Under the pieces are notes generated by a model that worked only from the letters and a program-made list of their open reading frames with translations, was not told the DNA's origin and ran no database searches. Positions 18,161 to 26,409 of a stretch of DNA of 64,000 bases are shown here, piece after piece (the stretch's first letter is position 1; every line of letters starts with the position of its first letter). Source of the DNA: an uncultured bacterium (lineage in GTDB: Bacteria; Verrucomicrobiota; Verrucomicrobiia; CAIQCK01); contig CAIQCK010000056.1 of NCBI GenBank assembly GCA_903870275.1, positions 1 to 64,000 of the forward strand, in the 5' to 3' direction. The translations under genes and the position numbers were made by a program.

Positions 18161-20914
18161 CACGCGCAGTATCTCGGCAGCGGGTTTTCGCAACAGGTGG
18201 CGCGTGGGCAGGTGGGCGGCGAGCGCCCCGGCCGCCACGCTGATGGCGAAAGTGGCCAGGAAGGTCACGTAAGGCATGGTGAACACAATCGGGATCTCCA
18301 TCAACATTCCCGCCTGAAGGGCGAACAGGTAGGCCAGCGTAAAACCAATCAAGCCTCCGGCAATGCCGGCCGACAGAGTCAGGACGGTCGCCTCGCCCAG
18401 AAACATGCGAAACAAGTGAGACCGTCGCAGGCCAAGGGCCTTGAGGACGCCAATCTCCCAGCGCCGCTCGATCGCAGCCGTGGCCATCGAGGCGATCAAG
18501 GCAAACACCGAGATCAGGACCGCCACGGTCAGGACCATGCCGAAGAACACCTGGGTCACCCAATAGAGAATTTTCGCCGTCCGTTTCTGTTCCAGTGACG
18601 ATTTCACTCCGAATCGGTAGCGGACATCGGATTCCTCCCGGATGCGTTTGGCCACAGTCTGCTGGATTTCCTCGCCCGGCGCGGCTTTCAGGAAGTAACG
18701 CACCAGGATCGCCTCCGCCGGCGCCGTCTGGGTCATCTGCTTGAAACTGGCCAGCGGAATCAGGATGCCCGATCCGACGGCGTTAGCCACTCGCGAACGG
18801 AAGTTGTCGAATCCGGGCATGGCGCCACAGACGGCCTCCACACGGAACCGGCCATCGCGCCGTTCCGCGCCCAGGCGAAACGAGAGCTTCACCGTGTCTC
18901 CGGCGCGGGCGTCGAGGTATTCGGCCGCCGACAGGCTCAGAATCAGCGGGGGCGCGGCGGCGGGGCCGGTTTCCTCCGTCTTCGCGGGAACCTGATAGGC
19001 TGCCAGTTTGGCGAAGGCGGCCGGCCCGCCTTCGGCGAATTGAATCCGATCCGTGTAGAGCACCTTCCCAATATTCGCGTCCACTCCGAACGGCACGATC
19101 CAAAGCTGTTTCATGCCGACCAGGTCGCTGAGAACCACGTCGTAGGCCACGCCCTGTTCCGTGCGGCCTCGCAGGAACCTGGCTTCCGCGACCTGCTCGA
19201 CCCCCTCAATACGCGCCAGGTTGCTTTTCGGATCCTCGCCGGAAGCGAATTCGGACTGGAGACGAAAATCGGCGCCATTGAAGTGTTCCACCATGTTCAT
19301 CGCCGTGCGGCTGGCCAGGACGACCAAGCTGGCTACGAAGATGACCAGCGAAATCGAGAGGATGAACATGAGCGCGGTGGTGGTGTTCCTGCGCCGGTGC
19401 CGCACCAGGTTTCGCCGCGCCAGTTCTGCGGAAGGGCCGAAAGCCCAGCCGACAGCCGCCATGACGCACCATTCGATGAGGGGAAGAACGCCCACGGCCA
19501 CCAACGTGAATCCCAATAACGTCGCCAGCAGCAGTCCCAAAACGACGGTCCCAATGAGGGAGGGATTGCCGGAGAGAAACGCCGTTGGCAGGATGAAAAG
19601 GACCACGACAGACAGGGCGGACAGCGCGAGGCCGCCCAACAGCAACGGACGGCTGGCAGCGCCCTCCGGGCGGGTTTCATGCCGGATCTGGCCCCGCCGG
19701 AGCGGATCGAGCGCATCCACGATATGCCATCGGCTGGCCTTGACCGCCGGGATCACGGCGCTGCCGATGGAGAGCACGGCCCCGGCCAGCAGCGTCAGCC
19801 AGAGAGTCGCGGGCGAAACCACCAGAGTAATCACGCCGCCCTCCGCGTGCATAATCAGCCCCACCAGCCCAAGGATCCCTCGGGCAACCAGCATGCCGGC
19901 CAGCACGCCGGGAATCACTCCCATCGCGCAGAGAAAAACCGATTCACCCAGAATCAGGCCGAAGATGTCGCGTCGTTTCGCGCCCAGCGTCCGCAAGACG
20001 CCGTATTCCCGGATGCGTTCCTCCACCGCCACTGAGATGATCGAGTAGATCAGCAGTCCGGTGACCGTGAGAGTCAACACCGCGAACACGCCGAACACAG
20101 CCCGCAGCGGGGATGTGAAATGCTGAAACGTCGCGATCGCCGCCGCCTTGGGCAGCCGGACGTCATAGTTCATGCCGAGATCAGCAGCGATGGTTTCACC
20201 CACCTCCTTCAGCCGCAGCATGCTCGCGTGCAGATCGCGGGCATCGTAGCTGGCTCTGGAATCACGGAAGGCGCCCGCCAGGGCATGCACACGCTCCGGC
20301 TCGGCCAGCAAGGACCGGGCCGCGTCCTCGTTGACCACGATGAAATCCTTTACTTCCTGGGGCAGGATGAGTTGCCGATCTATGACCGCTGCCAGCCGCA
20401 TCGCACTCGTCCCGCCCGTCGTGCTGGAGCGGATGGACAGCTCGGTTTCTTTGTCCGCCTTGAGCCGTCCCGCGAGGGATCGTGAGACGGCACAGGTGCC
20501 CTTCAAGAGAATTGGATCGGGAGAAAGTCCGGAAATATCAAGTTCGCGTTCCCTGGCCGGATTTAGCCCGATGAGGACCGCGTGGTGTTCCGTGTCGCCA
20601 CGCCCGACCTGAACGATCCCCATCAACCGAGGAGAGACGCCCCGGAGACGCGGATTCGCCTTCAGCTTGGTCTCGATTTCCGCCGGGGCAAACGGTTTCG
20701 GCTGCAGCCAATGGCTGCCTTCCGCTGTGATGATCAAATCCGCCTTGCCGGCCTGCAACGCCACCAAGTCGGTATAGGAAACCGAGATGGAATCAATGCC
20801 AATCTGGATTGCGGTGAGCAGGGACAGCGTAAGAAAAATCCCGAGCGCGCCCAGCAGCGTCCGTGTGCGCCGGCGGCCGAGATTCCGCGCGACATATCGA
20901 AAGGAGGCGGTCAT
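18152..20914 (-). CDS. FtsX/MacB-type ABC transporter permease, double-domain
   Basis: 920 residues. It has the fused architecture of LolC/MacB-like permeases with two FtsX halves: an N-terminal membrane helix (about 12-32), a large extracytoplasmic domain (about 35-265), three helices with the FtsX core ('REYGVLRTLGAKRRDIFGLILGES', about 310-335), a central membrane cluster (about 415-500) with a second 'ARRNLVRHRRRNTTTALMFILSISL' start, a second extracytoplasmic domain (about 535-770), and a final FtsX core ('RRWEIGVLKALGLRRSHLFRMFLGEA'). Such proteins usually act by mechanotransmission on lipoproteins, lipids or exported peptides and do not move substrate through a channel. Its ATG overlaps the stop codon of the ATPase gene by 4 bp, so translation is coupled. 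Confidence 0.9.
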   Translation of the reverse strand: MTASFRYVARNLGRRRTRTLLGALGIFLTLSLLTAIQIGIDSISVSYTDLVALQAGKADLIITAEGSHWLQPKPFAPAEIETKLKANPRLRGVSPRLMGIVQVGRGDTEHHAVLIGLNPARERELDISGLSPDPILLKGTCAVSRSLAGRLKADKETELSIRSSTTGGTSAMRLAAVIDRQLILPQEVKDFIVVNEDAARSLLAEPERVHALAGAFRDSRASYDARDLHASMLRLKEVGETIAADLGMNYDVRLPKAAAIATFQHFTSPLRAVFGVFAVLTLTVTGLLIYSIISVAVEERIREYGVLRTLGAKRRDIFGLILGESVFLCAMGVIPGVLAGMLVARGILGLVGLIMHAEGGVITLVVSPATLWLTLLAGAVLSIGSAVIPAVKASRWHIVDALDPLRRGQIRHETRPEGAASRPLLLGGLALSALSVVVLFILPTAFLSGNPSLIGTVVLGLLLATLLGFTLVAVGVLPLIEWCVMAAVGWAFGPSAELARRNLVRHRRRNTTTALMFILSISLVIFVASLVVLASRTAMNMVEHFNGADFRLQSEFASGEDPKSNLARIEGVEQVAEARFLRGRTEQGVAYDVVLSDLVGMKQLWIVPFGVDANIGKVLYTDRIQFAEGGPAAFAKLAAYQVPAKTEETGPAAAPPLILSLSAAEYLDARAGDTVKLSFRLGAERRDGRFRVEAVCGAMPGFDNFRSRVANAVGSGILIPLASFKQMTQTAPAEAILVRYFLKAAPGEEIQQTVAKRIREESDVRYRFGVKSSLEQKRTAKILYWVTQVFFGMVLTVAVLISVFALIASMATAAIERRWEIGVLKALGLRRSHLFRMFLGEATVLTLSAGIAGGLIGFTLAYLFALQAGMLMEIPIVFTMPYVTFLATFAISVAAGALAAHLPTRHLLRKPAAEILRVEV

Positions 20915-21603
20915 GACTTCGGGGTGCCACTCTCGATTTGGCCGTCGCGGAGCCGGACAGTGCGGGTGCTTTTCTCAGCGATGGAGGCATCGTGCGTGGC
21001 GATGAGCAGGGTGACTTTCTCGCGCTCGTTGAGATCGCTCAGCAAGGCGATGATTTCCTTCCCCGTGGCGCTGTCGAGATCTCCTGTGGGCTCGTCCAGC
21101 AGGACCAGCGCGGGTTGATTGGCCAGCGCCCGCGCGATGGAGACGCGCTGTTGCTCGCCGCCGGAAAGCTCCGAGGGTTTGTGGCCGGCCCGGTCCTTCA
21201 ACCCCACGCGTTCCAGCAGGGCCAGCGCCCGCCCGCGTCTCTCCCCGCGGCCCACGCCTTTGAATTGCATGGGAATCTCCACGTTCTCGCAGGCTGTGAG
21301 CGTCGGGATGAGATTGTAGAACTGAAAGACCATCCCGATCCGATCCCGCCGCAAATCCGCCAGTTGGTCCTCGGATAATCGCGACAGGTCCACGCCGTCA
21401 ATCTGGATCGTGCCGCGCGAGGGCAGATCAATGGCGGCCACGAGGTTGAGCAGCGTGGTCTTGCCGCAGCCGGACGGTCCCATCAACGCCACAAACTCGC
21501 CGTGGCGGACGGTCAGGTTCACGCCTCGCAACGCCCCCACCGCCGTCGCCCCGAGGACGTAGCTCTTGTGAAGATTCTCTGCCTGCACTGCGATCTCGCT
21601 CAT
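20911..21603 (-). CDS. ABC transporter ATP-binding protein (LolD/MacB type)
   Basis: 230 residues from the ATG at 21603 (AGGA 4 nt upstream); the frame can also start at a TTG 15 nt earlier. All ATPase motifs are intact: Walker A 'GPSGCGKTT' (42-50), Q-loop 'FQFYNLIPTLTACENV', signature 'LSGGEQQRVSIARAL', Walker B 'LVLLDEPTGDLD' and the H-loop 'IATHD'. The 'QFYNLIPTLTA.ENV' and 'DEPTGDLDS' phrasing is typical of the LolD/MacB/FtsE group. It pairs with the overlapping FtsX-type permease gene. First gene of a four-gene operon that also carries the TIM-barrel-like and sialidase-like proteins. An ECF-like promoter motif lies about 70-95 nt upstream. Confidence 0.93.
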   Translation of the reverse strand: MSEIAVQAENLHKSYVLGATAVGALRGVNLTVRHGEFVALMGPSGCGKTTLLNLVAAIDLPSRGTIQIDGVDLSRLSEDQLADLRRDRIGMVFQFYNLIPTLTACENVEIPMQFKGVGRGERRGRALALLERVGLKDRAGHKPSELSGGEQQRVSIARALANQPALVLLDEPTGDLDSATGKEIIALLSDLNEREKVTLLIATHDASIAEKSTRTVRLRDGQIESGTPKS

Positions 21604-21670
21604 AGTGTCCTTTGGCAAGCGCAGCGCCAGTTCTTCGAAATGCTTTCAACGGCACACGCTCTCGACCTGC

Positions 21671-21697
21671 AATACCGGAAAAACGACTGAAGGTTAC
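21671..21697 (-). promoter_or_regulatory. ECF-sigma-like promoter motif ahead of the ABC-transporter operon
   Basis: Minus strand: GTAACC (21692-21697), 15 nt, GGTATT (21671-21676). Same boxes as at 14946-14973 and 23631-23658. The distance to the ATG at 21603 gives a leader of roughly 60 nt. Inference from recurrence. Confidence 0.45.
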
Positions 21698-21815
21698 ATC
21701 GCCGGAACGCGCATCTGCCACGGCGCGTTCAAGCGCGGCGAAGGCCAGCGGGTGTTTCTTCCAGCCACCCTGGCGCAGCCGTTTCTCCAGTTCATCAACG
21801 AAGACACGCGGAGCA

Positions 21816-23606
21816 TCACCGCGCCTCGGCCACTTTCTGTCCCGGCTGCGACGGCGATTTGAAGTTCAACTCCAGCCACGCCTGGCTCATGCCGTCCTGT
21901 GTGCCGAAGCTCAGGCGCAGGTGATGCACAAACGACGATATGCCGATCATCCAGTCAATGCCCGCCGAGTCGCCCTCGCCGCTGCCGCCGGTCTTGAGCA
22001 TGTTCTGGCGCGTCAGCAACGCGTGATTGGCTTGAATGGCCGCGGCCAGCTTGTCGCCGTCGAATTCCACGAGGCTGTGCGTCTGCGCCAGCGGCGCGAC
22101 TTTCTGTTTGTCCTGGCGTCCGAGCGCGTCCATGAGGTCGCAGGCCAGATCGTCGGTGGAACTGAGGATGAGATAATGGCCCGGCATGGCGAGCGACGGG
22201 CGGTAATTGGACCGCGCGTCGCGCTGCGATTTGTCCTTGATGTTCGCCGTGGAAAACCGCGCCACGGTGAACTTCGTGGTCCAGTGAACCGGCCGTTCAA
22301 TGATGAGTCCCGGCTCGGCCTTCTGGCCGCGCGTGACGTTCGCCAGACCCACCGCCTTCTGCCACGCCTCCTCGACGAGTTCGTGACACTGTTCCGGATT
22401 GCGCAACTCCAGGATCGCGGCGAACGCGGGGATGCGCACTGTCGGCGCGTCCGCGGCGGTATCGTATTGCTGGTTCGCCACCACCAACCGGATGTGCGGC
22501 GTGGTCTGCGCCATCACGTCGTCCGTGAGGTCGCGGCCGCTGAAGAAAATGCCCATCATGTTTTCGAAAAACACCAGTCCCGACGTGCGCTCCGGGAAAA
22601 GCTGGTCCTTCGCCGCGTAGAAGCGGTGCAGGTCGCGGTAGAGGCTCACGGCGGCGACCTGGCGCGGCACGGTGAGGTTCGGCAGCGCGCCTTCGTCGGC
22701 CTTGTCGGGCAGTGCGAACGCCGAGGAGCCTTTGAGATCGAACTTCGCGCCGTCCGACACCAGTTGGAGCGCGAGGCCGCTCTCTTTGACGTGTACTCCG
22801 AGCGCCAGCCACTTCGACGAATTGGCCGTCTCGGCGATGCCGGCGAAGAGCAACGCCCCCAGTGGATTGTCGCTGTTCGGCTTCAGCGCCTTCCCGATCG
22901 CAGGCACCTGCTTGAGGACTTCCACGTTGAGATAAATCATGCCGATGGCGTCCGGGCCGACCGCACGCCTTGCCGCCTGGTAAGCCGGCGTCGCCGCCAG
23001 GCTCGATGCGCCGTTCTTGCCACGAAGCACCAGCGCCGCGCGCAAACCCTCCACGCCGCTGGAAGCCACCAGACGTTTGCCGATGATCGCGTGCGCTTCC
23101 TTCGGGCCAAACGACCACGCGGTGACGCCCTCGACTTCCTGCGAGGACGCCTCGCCTGATGACGGGCCGCCGTTCTTTTTCGCCGCCCACTTGCCGAGAA
23201 TCTCGTGCAGTTGTGTCAACATCCGCTCGTCCTCGGCGTCGGCCACGAGCATCGCCACCTGGTCCGGGCAAACGCCGAACGCGATGCCGCCGCCGGTCAG
23301 CTTGGTCAGCGCCGTCGGCCAGTCGGCGCCCAACTGGTTCTCCAGGTATTTGACAACGGCTTGAAACTGCTTGAACCCCGGCTTGGCTTCCTGCCGCTGG
23401 TAGGCCGGCATCGCCGCGATCATCGAGGAGTTTTTCTCGTCGCAGAGCGGCGCCAGCAACGCCTTCGGCTGGAACACTTCCACCGCGAACACCGCGTCGG
23501 CGGGAATCCATTGCGCCGGCGCGCCCGCCTCCTGCGCCGCCATCGCGCCATGCCCCGTCATTGCCGCGACACACAACCCGATCCAAAATCCCAATTTCTT
23601 AAACAC
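21816..23606 (-). CDS. large exported protein of unknown function (DUF3352-like)
   Basis: 596 residues from a GTG start at 23606 that opens a signal peptide (about 1-23, ending AMAAQ). The body opens 'WIPADAVFAVEVFQPKALLAPL', close to the start of DUF3352-type proteins, where a line such as 'lPadt.l.v.v.d...l' introduces two repeated alpha/beta halves. Later landmarks are 'SFGPKEAHAIIGKRLVASSGVEGLRAAL' and 'HYLILSSTDDLACDLMDALGR', consistent with that layout. No catalytic motif is visible. It stands alone between the ABC operon and divergent genes, with an ECF-like promoter motif 25-50 nt upstream of its start. Possibly a cell-envelope stress or surface protein; the function is not known. Confidence 0.75.
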   Translation of the reverse strand: MFKKLGFWIGLCVAAMTGHGAMAAQEAGAPAQWIPADAVFAVEVFQPKALLAPLCDEKNSSMIAAMPAYQRQEAKPGFKQFQAVVKYLENQLGADWPTALTKLTGGGIAFGVCPDQVAMLVADAEDERMLTQLHEILGKWAAKKNGGPSSGEASSQEVEGVTAWSFGPKEAHAIIGKRLVASSGVEGLRAALVLRGKNGASSLAATPAYQAARRAVGPDAIGMIYLNVEVLKQVPAIGKALKPNSDNPLGALLFAGIAETANSSKWLALGVHVKESGLALQLVSDGAKFDLKGSSAFALPDKADEGALPNLTVPRQVAAVSLYRDLHRFYAAKDQLFPERTSGLVFFENMMGIFFSGRDLTDDVMAQTTPHIRLVVANQQYDTAADAPTVRIPAFAAILELRNPEQCHELVEEAWQKAVGLANVTRGQKAEPGLIIERPVHWTTKFTVARFSTANIKDKSQRDARSNYRPSLAMPGHYLILSSTDDLACDLMDALGRQDKQKVAPLAQTHSLVEFDGDKLAAAIQANHALLTRQNMLKTGGSGEGDSAGIDWMIGISSFVHHLRLSFGTQDGMSQAWLELNFKSPSQPGQKVAEAR

Positions 23607-23630
23607 GTTCTCTCATCCTTTCCGCGCACT

Positions 23631-23658
23631 AATACCGCCGCCCGGCACCAAAGGTTAC
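23631..23658 (-). promoter_or_regulatory. ECF-sigma-like promoter motif for the DUF3352-like gene
   Basis: Minus strand: GTAACC (23653-23658), 16 nt, GGTATT (23631-23636). The flanking bases also match the 14946 site (both read GGCGGTATTA at the -10 box), making these two the best pair of the three copies. Confidence 0.5.
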
Positions 23659-23717
23659 ACGCCATGACCCGCATGACGAGCAATCACACTGCGTCATGAC
23701 CGGGCTGCGTCAAAGCC

Positions 23718-23746
23718 TTGCCGTTGGGCCGGGCTTCAACTAATCT
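23718..23746 (+). promoter_or_regulatory. sigma70-like promoter for the exported protein at 23792
   Basis: TTGCCG (23718-23723), 17-nt spacer, TAATCT (23741-23746), followed by an AGAGGA purine stretch at 23755-23760 and the ATG at 23792. Good spacing and a reasonable match to consensus. Confidence 0.45.
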
Positions 23747-23791
23747 CTTTGCCCAGAGGACAGAACAACCCCAAAAACACATTCTGTGACC

Positions 23792-24838
23792 ATGAAATCC
23801 ACCCTGCTGCCCGGTCTCGCCTGTCTGGCGCTCTGCTGCGGCCCATCGTTCGCCGAGACCGCCAAACCCGCCAGCCACGGCTTCACCATCGTGGAAACGC
23901 CGGAGGAGATTCGGTTCAGCGGCGACACGCTCGACGCGGCCATCCGCAAGAAGGGCTACGTGAGCGGCGTCCGCGCAGGCAGCTTGCTCGACAAGAAAAC
24001 CGGGTTCCACGACCTCGGCTTCGGCCTCGACATCGTGGACTGGATCATGGAACCGGGCAGCGACGAGGCGTATCGCAGCCAGCTTCCCGCCGACCTGCCC
24101 TACCAGACCGGCAACCTCTACCACGGCCGCGGCCAGAAGCGTTCCATCGAAGGACCGCAGATTTGCACGCAAGCAAAGGAACTGGCGCCGCGAATCATCG
24201 AGGGCCGGGATTTCGTTGCGGTCGAACAAAGCTGGCGCTACCGCGTCGCCGCCCCCGGCAAACAGACCGGCTCCGAATGGCGGCAAAAGATCGTCTTCCC
24301 CAAAGGGCGGCGTTACTTCATCTCGACCGACGAGATCCACGCGCGCAACGCCAGCGAGGCGATGTTCCTGCGCATAGACATGCCGGGCCACGTCAAGCAC
24401 AAGGCCGGCGACAGCTTCAGCGAAATCTATCTCAGCTACCGCGGCCGGATTCCCTCCAGCGAGTTTCTCCAAAACTTCGCGCCCGACGAAAAATTCAACT
24501 ATCGCCGGGACCGTGACGGCGTGCCGCGGCGGATGATCCGCGCCTATCACATTCGCGATCCGAAGACGGGAAAGGACGGCCCGTGGCTGGCCGGCATGAC
24601 GTTGAACCCGGCCGACACCTCGGAGGCGTGGTGCCACCAGCGCGGCTACGTTTGCTTCATTCATGAGTTTAACGAACGCCCCATCAAGGCGGGCGAGTCC
24701 TTCAGCGCCGCGTTCATCGTGGGCTACTTCGATTCGATCGAGGAGATGGAGCGCGTCTATGACCAGCACTGCGGGCACAGCGCTCTGGCTGTCAACGAGT
24801 CCGGCTGGAAGCTTTTGAAAACCTGCGGCGGACAATGA
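23792..24838 (+). CDS. exported protein of unknown function
   Basis: 348 residues. The ATG at 23792 opens a signal peptide (about 1-22, 'LLPGLACLALCCGPSFAET'); a GTG two codons earlier is the alternative. The remainder is rich in beta-strand and aromatic residues, with recognisable stretches 'ETPEEIRFSGDTLDAAIRKKGYVSG', 'GFGLDIVDWIMEPGSD' and 'EIYLSYRGRIPSSEFLQNFAPDEKFNY'. It looks like a galactose-mutarotase-like or glycan-binding beta-sandwich, but I cannot assign a family. Several cysteines occur late in the protein. It has its own promoter-like sequence and lies 78 bp upstream of the SIS-isomerase operon, which has a separate promoter. Confidence 0.6.
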   Translation: MKSTLLPGLACLALCCGPSFAETAKPASHGFTIVETPEEIRFSGDTLDAAIRKKGYVSGVRAGSLLDKKTGFHDLGFGLDIVDWIMEPGSDEAYRSQLPADLPYQTGNLYHGRGQKRSIEGPQICTQAKELAPRIIEGRDFVAVEQSWRYRVAAPGKQTGSEWRQKIVFPKGRRYFISTDEIHARNASEAMFLRIDMPGHVKHKAGDSFSEIYLSYRGRIPSSEFLQNFAPDEKFNYRRDRDGVPRRMIRAYHIRDPKTGKDGPWLAGMTLNPADTSEAWCHQRGYVCFIHEFNERPIKAGESFSAAFIVGYFDSIEEMERVYDQHCGHSALAVNESGWKLLKTCGGQ

Positions 24839-24865
24839 CCGCGTCGGTCTCCGGGATAGATTGCA

Positions 24866-24895
24866 TTGGACGGGTCGGGTAACAATTTGTAGTCT
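24866..24895 (+). promoter_or_regulatory. sigma70-like promoter for the SIS-PfkB-PfkB operon
   Basis: TTGGAC (24866-24871), 18-nt spacer, TAGTCT (24890-24895), 22 nt before the ATG at 24917. No strong ribosome site follows. Confidence 0.4.
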
Positions 24896-24916
24896 GTCCG
24901 CCAGAAAACAATCCCA

Positions 24917-25492
24917 ATGATCACTGATTTTCTTCAAGAAACCGTCCGGTTGATCCAGAAGCTCGATCAGGCGGCCATCGCCCGCGCCCGCGACATCCTG
25001 CTCGATTGCTACCGCCGCCAGGGGCGCGTCTTCACGGCCGGCAACGGCGGGTCGGCCTCCACGGCGCAGCATTTCGCCTGCGACCTCGGCAAGTTCGTCA
25101 TTCCGACCGGCGCGCGGCCCTTCGACGCGCGGAGCCTCACCGACAACGTCTCGCTCTACACCGCCTGGGCCAACGACGCGGCGCGTGAGGACGTGTTCGT
25201 CAACCAGATGCGCGGGCTGCTGAAGGCCGGGGACGTGCTGATCCTCATCTCGGTCCACGGCGGCAAGGGTTTCTCCGGCGACCTCGTCCGCGCCGTGCGG
25301 TACGCGAAAGAAACCGGTGCGAAGACCATCTCGCTGGTCGGCTTCGACGGCGGTATGTTGCACCAGGAATCGGATTGTTCCATCCTCGTGCCGGCAGACT
25401 CCACGCCGCAGACCGAGGCGATCCATCTGGTGATCGAGCACCTGCTGATGGACGAGTTGAAGAGGGAACTGGCTCGCGGAGAAACCCGGTGA
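24917..25492 (+). CDS. SIS-domain sugar-phosphate isomerase (GmhA-like)
   Basis: 191 residues, the usual length for phosphoheptose isomerases. It shows the SIS phosphate-binding loop 'GNGGSAS' (42-48) followed by 'TAQHFACDLGK', where His52 matches the conserved 'AxHxxxE/D' region of GmhA, and a second loop 'LILISVHGGKGFSGDLVRAV'. The 'AILIEHLLMDEL'-like ending (here 'HLVIEHLLMDELKREL') is also characteristic. It would interconvert a ketose 7-phosphate (or a related sugar phosphate) with its aldose form in the cytoplasm. Its TGA stop overlaps the ATG of the first PfkB kinase by one base, so the products are probably made in a fixed ratio. The exact sugar is not known. Confidence 0.85.
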   Translation: MITDFLQETVRLIQKLDQAAIARARDILLDCYRRQGRVFTAGNGGSASTAQHFACDLGKFVIPTGARPFDARSLTDNVSLYTAWANDAAREDVFVNQMRGLLKAGDVLILISVHGGKGFSGDLVRAVRYAKETGAKTISLVGFDGGMLHQESDCSILVPADSTPQTEAIHLVIEHLLMDELKRELARGETR

Positions 25493-26409
25493 TGGACGTG
25501 CTCTGTGTCGGCCACGCCGCGTGGGACATCAGCGTTTTCGTCGCCGGCTATCCGGTCGAGAACAGCAAGCGCGAGATTCACACGATGATTGAATGCGGCG
25601 GCGGGCCGGCCGCCAACGCCGCGTTCCTGCTGTCGCGATGGGGTGTAGCATCCGCGTTCGCTGGCGTCGTCGGCGCAGACGCTTACGGCGGGCGGATCGA
25701 ACGGGAATTTTCCGAGGCCGGCACCGACATCGCGCTGATGCGAAGAAATGCCAACGACGTCACCCCGGTGTCAGTCATCCTCGTCAACGAACAGAACGGC
25801 AGTCGCACGATCATCAATCGCAAAGCGCCGCGCGCCGGCGTGCCGCTGCGATTGTCCCGTAATTCGCGATCAACCTCGATTCAACCTCCGCGCGTGTTGC
25901 TCTTCGACGGTCACGAACCGGAAGCGTCGCTGGAGGCGATGGCGTTGTTCCCGCAGGCAAAGACCATCCTCGACGCCGGTTCGCTGCGCGAGGGAACTCG
26001 CGAGTTGGCAAAGCGCGTGGATTGCCTCGTCGCCTCGGAGCGGTTCGCGCGCGAGTTGAGCGGGTTGCCCGATCTGGAAAGCGCCGCGAATCAGGACGCC
26101 GCCGTCGCCGCGCTGCACCGGCACAACGGCAAGCCTGTCGTCATCACCTGCGGCGAGCGCGGCCTGCTCCACGGCGCCGCCGGGCGCGTCGAGCGACTGC
26201 CGGCCTTCCCGGTGAAAGTCTGCGACACCACGGCCGCCGGCGATATTTTCCACGGCGCGTTCGCCTACGGAATTCTGACGGGCCTGCCGTGGCTGGAAAC
26301 GCTGCGGCTCGCGTCGGCGACAGCGGCCCTCTCGGTCGCGGCGCGCGGAGGGCGCACTTCGATTCCAGCCTTGGCCCAGGTGAAGGAGATGCTGAGCCAT
26401 GCTGGATGA
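25492..26409 (+). CDS. PfkB-family sugar kinase (first of two)
   Basis: 305 residues from the ATG at 25492, coupled to the isomerase through a TGATG junction. PfkB marks: 'VLCVGHAAWDISVFV' strand, 'GGGPAANAAFLLSRWG' in place of the usual GG.xxN.A motif, and the catalytic C-terminal signature 'DTTAAGD' (245-251), where Asp251 should be the base and Ala replaces the usual Gly of DTxGAGD. 'VVITCGERGLL' precedes it as in the family. It would phosphorylate a sugar using ATP. Its stop codon overlaps the start of the second kinase by 11 bp. Confidence 0.9.
   Translation: MDVLCVGHAAWDISVFVAGYPVENSKREIHTMIECGGGPAANAAFLLSRWGVASAFAGVVGADAYGGRIEREFSEAGTDIALMRRNANDVTPVSVILVNEQNGSRTIINRKAPRAGVPLRLSRNSRSTSIQPPRVLLFDGHEPEASLEAMALFPQAKTILDAGSLREGTRELAKRVDCLVASERFARELSGLPDLESAANQDAAVAALHRHNGKPVVITCGERGLLHGAAGRVERLPAFPVKVCDTTAAGDIFHGAFAYGILTGLPWLETLRLASATAALSVAARGGRTSIPALAQVKEMLSHAG

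Noticed and set aside
16644-18563. 639-residue version of the TIM-barrel-like protein
   Set aside because: The N-terminal 142 residues are a shadow of the permease gene; the ATG at 18137 starts a signal peptide.
21612-23159. 515-residue plus-strand frame antisense to the DUF3352-like gene
   Set aside because: Same kind of shadow; the minus-strand protein has a signal peptide and regular hydrophobic pattern, this one has neither.
23684-25441. 585-residue minus-strand frame across the exported protein and the SIS isomerase
   Set aside because: It runs across two genes and their promoters, lacks any recognisable motif, and its bias mirrors the third-codon-position GC of the plus-strand genes.
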